Positions 43,632 to 51,457 of a stretch of DNA of 64,000 nt are shown here, in pieces. Every line of letters starts with the position of its first letter. Positions within the stretch are counted from its first letter, which is position 1. This stretch comes from Richelia sp. CSU_2_1 (GTDB taxonomy: Bacteria > Cyanobacteriota > Cyanobacteriia > Cyanobacteriales > Microcoleaceae), in contig JAAUPF010000007.1 in the NCBI GenBank assembly GCA_012034575.1, positions 1 to 64,000 of the forward strand, in the 5' to 3' direction. Made by a program: the position numbers and the translations under genes. Under the pieces are notes generated by a model, which was not told the DNA's origin, searched no databases, and saw only the letters and a list, made by a program, of their open reading frames with translations.

Positions 43632-43989
43632 TAGCTACCGCGAATACTTAATTGAATCTCTCAAAGATCCAGAAGAAGCTGCTGGTTATATCGGGGCTAT
43701 TTTGGAAGAAAAAGATCCCGAAACAGAACTTTTGAGAAATGCCATCAGAAAAGTAGTTGAGGCTAAAGTCAGAATGAATGCTCTTTCTGAATTAGGAAAA
43801 GCACGTCACGAAAAGCTCGATCGAATGCTAACAGAAAGCGGGGGCTGGGAAATTTACAGTTTTGTAGAATTGCTAGAAGCCTTAGGATTTAAGTTAGAAA
43901 TTACTGTTGCGGATCTTGAGATGTCGGCTGATTCAGAATCACAGGAGTTTGGGCGCACGAACTTGTCCCCAGAAACTGCTAATTTATAG
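43603..43989 (+). CDS. HI1420-like antitoxin, copy 2
   Basis: A 128-residue antitoxin paralogue of copy 1. N-terminal half (APTSDSYREYLIESLKDPEE, AAGYIGAILEEKDPETELL) differs from copy 1; from TESGGWEIYSFVELLEALGF to the end it is nearly identical. The C-terminal part is the DNA-binding side, so both antitoxins probably recognise the same operator in both promoters while neutralising different toxins. Start ATG 43603. Confidence 0.8.
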   Translation: MNNVKAPTSDSYREYLIESLKDPEEAAGYIGAILEEKDPETELLRNAIRKVVEAKVRMNALSELGKARHEKLDRMLTESGGWEIYSFVELLEALGFKLEITVADLEMSADSESQEFGRTNLSPETANL

Positions 43990-44049
43990 CCGAAGGCAGA
44001 AGGAAGATGGCAGAAGGCAGAAGGAAGAGGAAATCATCGCTGTCAACGC

Positions 44050-45263
44050 CTACCTCAAAAAATCAAACAATTGATGGGCCATTTCTAATTTACTGCAAGG
44101 CGGTATTTCCACTCGATCGCCAGCAGCATCAATTAATATTGCTTGATTCGTATTGCTGCCAAAACCTGCACCTATTTTATCGATCGGATTTGCGACAATT
44201 GCATCCAATTTCTTCGCCCGCAGTTTCTCTACAGCCGGCTTGACAATATCCCCAGTTTGCGCCGCAAACCGATTAATTTTTGATGCGGTTGTTTCAGTTT
44301 TCCCAACTCTGCCACAATATCCCCCACCGCAGTCAAAGGCAAAGAATTCGGGAGCGATCGCTTCGGCAATTTCTCACTATGATACTGAGCTGGTCTCACA
44401 TCCGCCACCGCCGCTGCCATCACCGTCAGATCCGCATCGGGAAAGCACTCCAGCATCGCCTCCCGCATCGCCTCAGCGCTGGTAGCATTCACCAACCGCA
44501 TTTTCGGAGAAACATCTTTCACCGCCTCCAAAAGCTGCAAATCTGTTATACAATGTACTAACGTTACGGCTGCTCCTCGGTGCAAAGCTGCTTGGGCCAC
44601 AGCGACGCCCATTTTCCCCGTGGAAGGATTGCCGATAAAGCGCACCGGATCGAGGTGTTCCCGCGTTCCTCCGGCACTAATCAACACTCGCTTGCCAGCT
44701 AAATCTCGATCGCCCTTGGTATACAACAGCGATTCTAGATGCGGCAAAATCTCACAAGGTTCCGCCATTCTACCAGCACCAGCGCGATCGCAAGCCAAAA
44801 TCCCCGTACCCGGATGCGCGGCATGATACCGCCCATCCGCCAACACTTGCTGCCAATTCCGCTGTACCGCCGACTGTTCCCACATATCCGTATTCATCGC
44901 CGGTGCGAGCAAAATCGGACAACTAGAAGCCAAGACAGTGTTGGTAAGTAAATTATCAGCAAAACCCCCTGCCAATTTAGCCAAAGTATTCGCCGTCAGG
45001 GGGGCAAGTACAAAAATTTCAGCCCATTCTCCGAGTTGAACGTGCAAAGGACGGCCGTTATTTGCTTGCCAGAAATCTTTGTCAGTAAACGCAGGATGGC
45101 GGCACAGAGTAGCAAAAGTCAAAGGCGTTACAAACTCTTGGGCTGCATCTGTAAGTATCGTCCTGACTTCAACTCCAGCCTTTGCCAAAGTTGAGATTAT
45201 TTCGCAAACTTTATAAGCAGCAATCCCGCCGCTAACCCCTATTAAAACCCGCCTACCTTTCAT
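44050..45263 (-). pseudogene. coaBC: phosphopantothenoylcysteine synthetase/decarboxylase, with one-base frameshift
   Basis: CoaBC makes 4'-phosphopantetheine from phosphopantothenate and cysteine. The CoaC half (about 1-180) is intact: [14 protein letters not shown], the FMN-binding [18 protein letters not shown]-like [17 protein letters not shown] and PAMNTDMWE. The CoaB half starts [19 protein letters not shown]. Near residue 333 the frame shifts: after PHQKLIG the reading becomes [12 protein letters not shown] and stops at 44229. In the next frame it continues [20 protein letters not shown] and ends ...QLFDFLR at a TAG at 44050-44052. One more base in the AAA run at 44266-44268 restores a normal 404-residue protein. 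Since the gene is usually essential, sequencing error is likely; if real, programmed frameshifting or a second gene copy must compensate. Monocistronic. Confidence 0.75.
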
Positions 45264-45610
45264 GTTGCCCGATGTTGATTGAAGAAATAATTATTGCTGC
45301 CCGCAAAATAACGATCGCGCGTTTCACCGCTGTTCTTCTCGCGCAAAATCGGCGATTTTTCTCCGATCTTTAGTGGAAGTTAAGAAAAGCTAAAGCCAGG
45401 AAAAAATTTGAACGGGACTTGCAGGTATACCAAAAAACCGGGTTTTTCATCGATATTAAAGGCACAGGTCCGATATTTTCGTACAAAACCCGGTTTCTGC
45501 ATCCGAAGCTAGCAAAAAAACTTGAAATTAGAACCGACAAACAACAACCCATCACCATTCGTTAAATCCGTTACCAAACCTGTCGCTAACTTTTTCCTCA
45601 CTCCTCAAAG
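45264..45610. other. spacer with paired GAAACCGGGTTT palindromes
   Basis: No gene seen. AAAAAACCGGGTTTTTCATCG (about 45432) and AAAACCCGGTTTCTG (about 45484) are units of the AGAAACCGGGTTTCT palindrome family in opposite orientation some 45 bases apart. The same units occur in 51330-51440 and 54500-54600. Confidence 0.5.
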
Positions 45611-45823
45611 CTAAGCTTCGTCGTAAGATTCCATATCGAGAAGGTAGAGGTAAGGCTCGACTAACTCCGGACGCTGAAAAGCCAGCGAGCGCAGCAAATG
45701 CCAATCATTCAATCCCTCAAAAGGATCGGTATAATCGTCAGCCTCCAAACGGACTGCCAATCTTGCTACGTCTTCCGAGGTAAGTACAGCAATATCGCGC
45801 GATGCTTTAGTTAAAGTTTTCAT
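45611..45823 (-). CDS. DUF2555 family protein
   Basis: A 70-residue cyanobacteria-specific protein of family DUF2555. Visible core: LTSEDVARLAVRLEADDYTD (about 14-33), PFEGLNDWHLLRSLAFQRPE (about 34-53), and the end VEPYLYLLDMESYDEA. Acidic and probably soluble. Function unknown; its phyletic restriction suggests photosynthesis or cell-biology specific role. Single gene. Confidence 0.8.
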   Translation of the reverse strand: MKTLTKASRDIAVLTSEDVARLAVRLEADDYTDPFEGLNDWHLLRSLAFQRPELVEPYLYLLDMESYDEA

Positions 45824-45868
45824 CTTTCTACCCTGCCCTAGAGTTCCGCCATTATCTATCCTAAGCCT

Positions 45869-46492
45869 TTAATTCGATTTAGATGCAGTTTCTAAAACAA
45901 AACTTCGCATTAAACTTACAACTTCCGGTTGAATTTCGTGCCCCATATTAAATTCGCGGTATTGCACCGACGCACCAGCAGCGAGCAAAGTGTCGCGGGC
46001 TTTGAGGGCCAAGCTCAACGGTACAACTGAATCTCGCGTACCGTGCACCATTAAAATTGGCGACAAAACAGCTTGAGAAATTGTCCCTGCAGAATGCAAA
46101 TAACCGCTCAAACAAATTAAACCTGCCAGCGGCAGATGCAACCCCGCATCCAGCGTCATTGCTCCCCCTTGGGAAAATCCGCTTAAAATTGTGCGAGACA
46201 AAGGTACGCCCGTAGTGCTTTCTAGAGATAGCAATAATTCCTCCAGCAATTGACGGCTTTTTAGCAATCCTCCAGGATCGTTGGTTTGCAAGTCGTACCA
46301 CATTTTGCCGCCCGGTGCATGGGGATGAGGAAAAGGTGCATCGGGAAATATAAATTGATAATCGGGCAAGTTGAAAATGGGTGTTAAAGATGCTAAATCG
46401 CGAGCATTGGCACCCCATCCGTGCAAAGCGACGATCGCACCTGCGGCTGTTCGATCGGCTGTTGGCGGGATGCTAATATATGGTAAAGACAT
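45869..46492 (-). CDS. carboxylesterase/lysophospholipase-like alpha/beta hydrolase
   Basis: A 207-residue alpha/beta hydrolase of the phospholipase/carboxylesterase family. Oxyanion-hole region IVALHGWGANARDL at about 22-35, nucleophile Ser in ILSGFSQGGAMTLDA (about 112), Asp in VHGTRDSVVPL (about 160) and His in FNMGHEI (about 192). Such enzymes are broad short-chain esterases; protein-depalmitoylating relatives exist in eukaryotes. Substrate unknown. Confidence 0.88.
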   Translation of the reverse strand: MSLPYISIPPTADRTAAGAIVALHGWGANARDLASLTPIFNLPDYQFIFPDAPFPHPHAPGGKMWYDLQTNDPGGLLKSRQLLEELLLSLESTTGVPLSRTILSGFSQGGAMTLDAGLHLPLAGLICLSGYLHSAGTISQAVLSPILMVHGTRDSVVPLSLALKARDTLLAAGASVQYREFNMGHEIQPEVVSLMRSFVLETASKSN

Positions 46493-46770
46493 GATATTTG
46501 AGAGTTGACAGTTGACAGTTGACAGTTGACAGTTGACAGTTGACAGCGGATTGGGGCAAGTATGAGTTGAGAGTCGATCTTTGATAGTTGATAGTCTGTA
46601 CCAATTAGTGCAATCTGCTACATAATATCAGCGATCGGCAGTTAAAAGCTCTTCCTGCTTTCGATCGGCGATCGGGTTAGTTCGTAGTGCGGACTTACGA
46701 ACCGGATATATCGCGAGTAATTGAACGGATGCTATCTGAGATTTTAGATGAAATTACTGCAATATCCCCT
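46493..46770. repeat. AGTTGAC heptamer tract
   Basis: AGTTGACAGTTGACAGTTGAC repeated about six times (46502-46545), followed by a short GTAGTGCGGACTTACGAAC unit near 46683-46703 (TTTGTAGTGAGGACT family). It lies between the esterase gene start and the 3' end of the c-di-GMP gene. No gene is supported. Confidence 0.8.
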
Positions 46771-49209
46771 TCAAACTTGCGGGTAAAATTCGTTCATTTT
46801 CCATACTTTGTTAGCCGTACACAGTTGCGTAGCTTCTGCTGCAGGCATCGGTTTGCCGAACAAATAACCCTGAGCCCGATCGCACTTGAGCGCCTGCAAA
46901 AATTCCAACTGTTCTGCTGTTTCCACTCCTTCAGCAACCACTTTTAAATTCAGCCCGTGTCCCAGGGCGATCGCTACTTTCACAATTGCTGTACCGTTAC
47001 TGTCATTCATCAAGTCTGCCACGAACGATCGGTCGATTTTTAAAGTATCCAGCGGCAAGTTTTTCAGCGACCACAACGAAGAATAACCAGTGCCAAAATC
47101 ATCCAAAGCAATGTGAATTCCCATCACTTGCAACTGCTGCAAAATACCCACCGCAAACTGCACGTCAGTCATCGCAGCAGTCTCGGTAATTTCGATTTCC
47201 AAACACTCGGGTTCTAGCCCGGTTTCTGACAATATTTTAGCGATCGAACTCACTGTATTAGATTGCCGAAACTGATAGGCAGACAAATTCACAGCCATCC
47301 GCAGGGGCGGCGCGCCCAGCAAGTGCCACGAGCGATTTTGAGCGCAAGCAGTTCGCAATACCCATTCACCGATCGGGCAAATTAATCCTGTTTCCTCAGC
47401 TACAGAAATAAATCGATCGGGAGCAATCAATCCCCGTTCGGGATGCTGCCAGCGAATCAGAGCTTCCATGCCCACCAGCCGGCCGGTAGTCAAGTCTATT
47501 TGCGGCTGGTAATGCAGCACAAACTCTTCTCTTTCTAGAGCTTTATAAAGATTATTTTCCAAGTCCAAACTCTCCGAAACTTTACTGCCGATCGCCCGCG
47601 TATAAAATTGATAATTGTTTCGACCTTGCTGCTTGGCTCGATACATAGCAGCATCAGCATTTTTCAGCAACGTTTCTGCATCTTCCCCGTCGTAAGGAGC
47701 CAGGGAAACTCCCAAACTAGCTTTCATATTCAGTTCTCTACCGTCAAACTCAAAAGGACTGCTCAAACTGAAGAGAATTCGCTGGCAAATCTTCTTAGCA
47801 TCCTCAGCAGACTCGATGTTATAAAGCAGCAAAGTAAACTCATCCCCTCCCCAGCGGGCGATCGTATCGTCAGTACGCAAACAATTACTTAAACGGCGGG
47901 CTACACTTTGCAGCAACTCGTCTCCCACCGCATGACCGAGAGTATCGTTCACATTTTTAAATCTGTCTAAATCTAGAAATATAACTGCCAGCATTTCTGC
48001 GTTTTGGCGCGCGTTAGCTACGGCTAGCGACAGCTTTTCATTAAAGAGCGATCGATTAGCTAAACCTGTTAGTTGGTCGTGAGAAGCTTGGTGCCTGATG
48101 GTCGCCTCTACCCGCCTCTGCATGGCAGCCATATAAATGTGAGTTGCTAAAGCTTTTGCCAGCTTCAATTCATCGCTGCTCCACTCTTTAGCTTGCCCTG
48201 TTTTGATTTCTTTCCAAGCTGAAAACGACTGTTGGGGGCGCTGGCTGCGTCCGTCATCGCTGACGCGGCCGGCCCATACAATTTCTGTTTCTATATCGTG
48301 GCGAAAAATAGTCAGACAGCCGGCACACTGATGGCGGTATTGCAGCGGCACTGTCAGAACCGATCGAATAGATGCCCTAAGAAATGCTGAAGATAAAGAT
48401 TTTAATTGCGGTTCTCGATCGACATCGGGAATTACATAAACTTGCGGTATAATATCATGAGAAATGTTGGCTTCACTATAACTGTATTCTGAATTTAAAC
48501 TGGTATTTGTGCCGCGAACCAAAGCCGAATAAATCTCTACTTTGTCTGTTGCTTTATCAGTTTTGCCGCCTGCTTTTACCTCCGACCCCAGGCTGGCAAA
48601 TCCCATGATTTGCTGCCAAAAAGAGCTGGCTTCAATTGGCAAGTCCTGCGGTTGGCAGCCGCAAGTATAAAGTTGAGCGGGCTGACCGGTCAGTTCGCCA
48701 GCGATGTAGAGCCTGCCGCCGCATCCTTGCAAATGTTTGACAATTCGATCGAGCACTGTTTCCCGAATTTCTTTCAGTTCCAAAGGAGAGTGCAGCAAGC
48801 TGCTAATTTGATTGATAATAGCTTCATTGCGAGCTTGCTGTCGGGCCCGATCGAGGAGAGAAGATTGGGTAATCGCGATCGTCCCTGCCCTGCCCGTCTC
48901 CAATGTGGCATCATTGAGCAGGTCGATCGCATCTACTCCCAATACCTCATTTATCAAGTCTTTCATTTGCGATTCTAGAACAGTTTCTAGTTCCGATCGC
49001 ACTTTTTCCGCTAACTCCTCCTGACCATTTTCTGCGAGCAATTGTTCGGGCTGGGTAATCGCATTTTCGATCGCGATCGCCAATTTATTATCTATCAGAT
49101 TGCAGCTCACCTGACTCGGTTGATGCCCGAGAAGTGAACGGTACAAAGCTTGAATTCGCTGCGAAAGATTTCGTTCTAATTGACCGCGAGTTGGTTCTAA
49201 AGTTGCCAC
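46771..49209 (-). CDS. DUF2294-GAF-GGDEF-EAL c-di-GMP enzyme
   Basis: An 812-residue protein starting at GTG 49209 (VATLEPTRGQLERNLS); the longer frame to 49314 only translates palindromes. Residues 8-125 are a DUF2294 domain (RIQALYRSLLGHQPSQVSCN, LLAENGQEELAEKVRSELET). A GAF-like domain follows (about 150-370, LGSEVKAGG ... ATHIYMAAMQRR). The GGDEF domain has ARWGGDEFTLLL with the inhibitory RxxD site (RTDD) five residues before it. The EAL domain has GMEALIRWQHPE, DDFGTGYSS and LKIDRSFV. Both catalytic motifs look intact, so it may make and degrade c-di-GMP. Single gene on the minus strand; a double palindrome lies upstream. Confidence 0.88.
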   Translation of the reverse strand: MATLEPTRGQLERNLSQRIQALYRSLLGHQPSQVSCNLIDNKLAIAIENAITQPEQLLAENGQEELAEKVRSELETVLESQMKDLINEVLGVDAIDLLNDATLETGRAGTIAITQSSLLDRARQQARNEAIINQISSLLHSPLELKEIRETVLDRIVKHLQGCGGRLYIAGELTGQPAQLYTCGCQPQDLPIEASSFWQQIMGFASLGSEVKAGGKTDKATDKVEIYSALVRGTNTSLNSEYSYSEANISHDIIPQVYVIPDVDREPQLKSLSSAFLRASIRSVLTVPLQYRHQCAGCLTIFRHDIETEIVWAGRVSDDGRSQRPQQSFSAWKEIKTGQAKEWSSDELKLAKALATHIYMAAMQRRVEATIRHQASHDQLTGLANRSLFNEKLSLAVANARQNAEMLAVIFLDLDRFKNVNDTLGHAVGDELLQSVARRLSNCLRTDDTIARWGGDEFTLLLYNIESAEDAKKICQRILFSLSSPFEFDGRELNMKASLGVSLAPYDGEDAETLLKNADAAMYRAKQQGRNNYQFYTRAIGSKVSESLDLENNLYKALEREEFVLHYQPQIDLTTGRLVGMEALIRWQHPERGLIAPDRFISVAEETGLICPIGEWVLRTACAQNRSWHLLGAPPLRMAVNLSAYQFRQSNTVSSIAKILSETGLEPECLEIEITETAAMTDVQFAVGILQQLQVMGIHIALDDFGTGYSSLWSLKNLPLDTLKIDRSFVADLMNDSNGTAIVKVAIALGHGLNLKVVAEGVETAEQLEFLQALKCDRAQGYLFGKPMPAAEATQLCTANKVWKMNEFYPQV

Positions 49210-49246
49210 AGTAATTATATATTTGATTGTGCTGAAATGACCGAAT

Positions 49247-49319
49247 GTAGGGTGCTTATGGCGCACCTTACTGATTGTGCTGAAATGACCCAATGTAGGG
49301 TGCGCCATAAGCACCTTAC
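49247..49319. repeat. two copies of a palindrome with inverted core
   Basis: Unit 1, 49247-49271, has flanks GTAGG and CTTAC around GGTGCTTATGGCGCACC. Unit 2, 49295-49319, has the same flanks around GGTGCGCCATAAGCACC, which is the exact reverse complement of the first core. Both are preceded by the direct repeat GATTGTGCTGAAATGACC. They lie between the c-di-GMP gene and the BON gene, both on the minus strand. Confidence 0.9.
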
Positions 49320-49341
49320 TACCTCATTACTCGTGCTTGCA

Positions 49342-49725
49342 CTAACCCACAGTAACTTGATTAGTTTCCACCCCAGTTGCACCTTTTACGTTTTTAGCGA
49401 TCGACACCAATTTGTTGACAATTTCCTGACTGGGAACAGAACCTTTTAAAACTACTGTACTGCCTTGTTGAGCCACGTAAACCGTCTCAATATCCGCAAC
49501 CTCGGGGTTGCTATCAAAAGCTTGAGCCACGCGCTTAGCCAAACCGCTTTGGTCGTATTCCCCATTCAATCCCATCCGTTCCGGCGGGATGGTTTGAGTG
49601 GTTGCAGCAGGTTGAGATTGAGCTTGAGATTGAGATTGAGCTACAGGTGCTTGGTAAGCAGGAGCTTGAATGTTTTCTTGATTTTCAAGTTTTTCTAAAC
49701 CAAATAATCTTTTCAGCCAACCCAT
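49342..49725 (-). CDS. BON-domain protein
   Basis: A 127-residue protein with a C-terminal BON domain (about 58-126): LAKRVAQAFDSNPEVADIET and STVVLKGSVPSQEIVNKLVS, a fold used for binding membranes or periplasmic partners. Residues 15-48 are a Gln/Ala/Pro-rich linker with a SQSQAQSQPAATT low-complexity stretch. The N-terminus MGWLKRLFGLEKLENQ is amphipathic and may attach to membranes; there is no signal peptide. Family members such as OsmY or Kbp act in osmotic response. Function here unknown. Confidence 0.75.
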   Translation of the reverse strand: MGWLKRLFGLEKLENQENIQAPAYQAPVAQSQSQAQSQPAATTQTIPPERMGLNGEYDQSGLAKRVAQAFDSNPEVADIETVYVAQQGSTVVLKGSVPSQEIVNKLVSIAKNVKGATGVETNQVTVG

Positions 49726-51052
49726 CGAGTTTGTCCTCCGAAAATATTTGTTTTAATTCACAGCTTGCACGGCAGTGCAATTGTTATTCTTACTACAATT
49801 AAATGCCGGACAACTTCGTCCGACCTCTGCCGGGAGGCATAAATTATACAGGACTTAGATTAAATTCATTGACATCGGAAGTATACCATCGCATCGAAAT
49901 CATACCGAGATTGCCAGGGAGAGCGCGCTGCTAGGGCGTATTTCCAAAGTCTAGATACCCCCCCCAGCCCCCCTTGAAAAGGTGGGAGCAAAAGTCTTCT
50001 AGTGGGTCTTTTTAAGGGAGATTTAGGGGATCTGGATCTAAAGGATATGTTTGAAAACACGTCCTAGAGCGTGTTTCCAAAGTATTAGATTTCCCCAGCC
50101 ACCTTAAAATTTGCATTCGCAATTTAAATTATTTTGTTGCAGGCATCGTTCTTCAGAAATAACTTTTCACTGTAAGAGTTTGGCAGTCATGGATACAAAT
50201 TACCCCGTCTCGGACGCATCGGCGATGAAACATAGAAGCCTGGATTGTTTTGGGCTCGCTGCTTGCCCTCGCAAATGCGCTTCGTTTGGCTCGAACCCGA
50301 CAGAAATAAGTTGTCGCTGGGCAAGTCCACTTGAAGTTTTGTTTGTATTGATACAAGTTGGAGTTGGCCCGGCATTCTCTCCGCTACGCTTCGCCCGCCC
50401 TCAAGTCTAAATATGCTTCACCAGTTCTTCATTATTAAAATTAATTTAACTTTTAATACACAGATAAACTCTGTCGAAAAGTTAACTTTTGTAACTAAAG
50501 GAACAATTTTTTACTAGCAGAGCCAATACCGTAGAAAGATGTTTTTTTAAACGGAAACAACCAAGATGAGGGTGTAGTTATAAGCAATGGGAACGCGGAA
50601 AAAGCGAATGCTTGATTCATCAAGAGTTCCCGCGATCGACCGTCAGTCCTACTTTAAGTTCAACTTTGATTTCAACCTTTACAGTCTCGGGCGCATTCAT
50701 GCAGCTTGACACATTACTTATAGCGGTAACGCGCGTTGCGCGCCTACCTATAGAGTGCGACTGCAAGTTTTGTTGAAGTTTAAAGTTTGAGTCAAATTTG
50801 AGCAAGGAATGCAGTTCGATCGCGCTTATTAATCACTAGACAACACTTATTTTCTAGCCCACCGCTAGAAAAGTTAGTACCCACCCAAATCAGCTAGAAC
50901 CGCTGCAGCTCGATCGGTAATCAGTAATTGGTGAACCTAGCATTCATCCCATTACTTATTATATTTTGCGAGAAGCACTCTTGTCGGGTCTCACAGCCTA
51001 AATTGGGATGGAAAGCAAATTACTGTTACTGCGATAGTAAGGAGTTTGAAAA
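49726..51052. other. 1.3-kb stretch without a supported gene
   Basis: Several frames of 60-99 codons exist but have compositions and cysteine patterns unlike known proteins and no upstream ribosome-binding site. Visible repeats: CCCCCCCAGCCCCCCTTGAAAAG (49958-49980, ends), twin CGTATTTCCAAAGTCTAGA / CGTGTTTCCAAAGTATTAGA (49938 and 50072), and GCGGTAACGCGCGTTGCGCGCCTACC (50721-50745, ends), another palindrome. The segment 50150-50405 (TCGGACGC ... GGCCCGGCATT) has a higher GC content than its surroundings. A small RNA or a decayed element is possible, but I cannot support either. Confidence 0.35.
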
Positions 51053-51301
51053 ATGCTGAAACAAATGTGTTGGTTGCCCAGACTGGGAGGCAACGGAGAA
51101 AAAATCTTGCACTTGCGTACAGAACCCCATCAAGGGTGGCGTCCTTATACTGCTTTTCCCCAGTATGCGGCACCTGACTACCGCGAACCGGGCGGTTCTA
51201 AAGGGTGGGCGACTTTTCAAAAGCTGAACTCTCAAGGATGGAATTTAATATCGACTGATGAAGGGCAAAAATCCGATTTCAGACAACAAAAAATTGCTTA
51301 A
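51053..51301 (+). CDS. short hypothetical protein, cyanobacterial
   Basis: An 82-residue soluble protein beginning MLKQMCWLPRLGGNGEKILH. It has a good ribosome-binding site (AAGGAG about 10 bases before ATG 51053). It is rich in Gly, Trp and Tyr (WRPYTAFPQYAAPDYREP, GGSKGWATFQKLNSQGWN), which suggests a small beta-rich fold. No family recognised. The reading frame is well composed, and the upstream spacing is convincing. Confidence 0.5.
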   Translation: MLKQMCWLPRLGGNGEKILHLRTEPHQGWRPYTAFPQYAAPDYREPGGSKGWATFQKLNSQGWNLISTDEGQKSDFRQQKIA

Positions 51302-51319
51302 ATAGTTGATAGTTGATAG

Positions 51320-51440
51320 TTGATGGAGTCAGAAACCGAGTTTCTTTTTGAATCTTGGTAATGATGGGTAAATTATTGCAGAAACCCGGTTTCGTTGATT
51401 TCTTGCGGGAAGTCAGAAACCGGGTTTCTTTTTGTATTTT
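51320..51440. repeat. three AGAAACC(C)GGTTTCT palindromes
   Basis: AGAAACCGAGTTTCT (51331-51345), GCAGAAACCCGGTTTCG (about 51379-51395) and CAGAAACCGGGTTTCT (about 51415-51430) follow one another at 35-50 base intervals. Related units occur near 45432-45498, 54504-54590 and 28058-28078. Confidence 0.7.
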
Positions 51441-51457
51441 GGCAAGACTACTCAAAT

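Larger units (their letters stand above)
42353..43989 (+). repeat. tandem duplication of a toxin-antitoxin locus (period 840 bases)
   Basis: The block 42353-43149 (promoter, toxin, antitoxin) is repeated at 43193-43989, each element exactly 840 bases later. The upstream part (42371-42456 against 43211-43296) differs at about two of 86 bases, and the antitoxin 3' part (42992-43093 against 43832-43933) at one of about 100. Toxin and antitoxin N-terminal coding regions are far more diverged. Identity is thus concentrated at the ends. Confidence 0.9.

Noticed and set aside
44007-44243. 78-codon plus-strand frame downstream of the toxin-antitoxin modules
   Set aside because: It is antisense to the recovered 3' end of coaBC.
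49210-49314. Extended N-terminus of the c-di-GMP enzyme
   Set aside because: It is translated palindromic repeat (HPTLGHFSTISKVRHKHPTF) in a spacer; the conserved domain starts after the GTG at 49209.
50285-50310. tRNA-like T-loop word (GGCTCGAACCCGAC)
   Set aside because: No acceptor, D-arm or anticodon stem can be built around it.
50111-50410. 99-codon plus-strand frame in the gene-free stretch
   Set aside because: The composition is rich in Cys, Ser and His with no ribosome-binding site; no known family. It is kept only as a possible RNA region.
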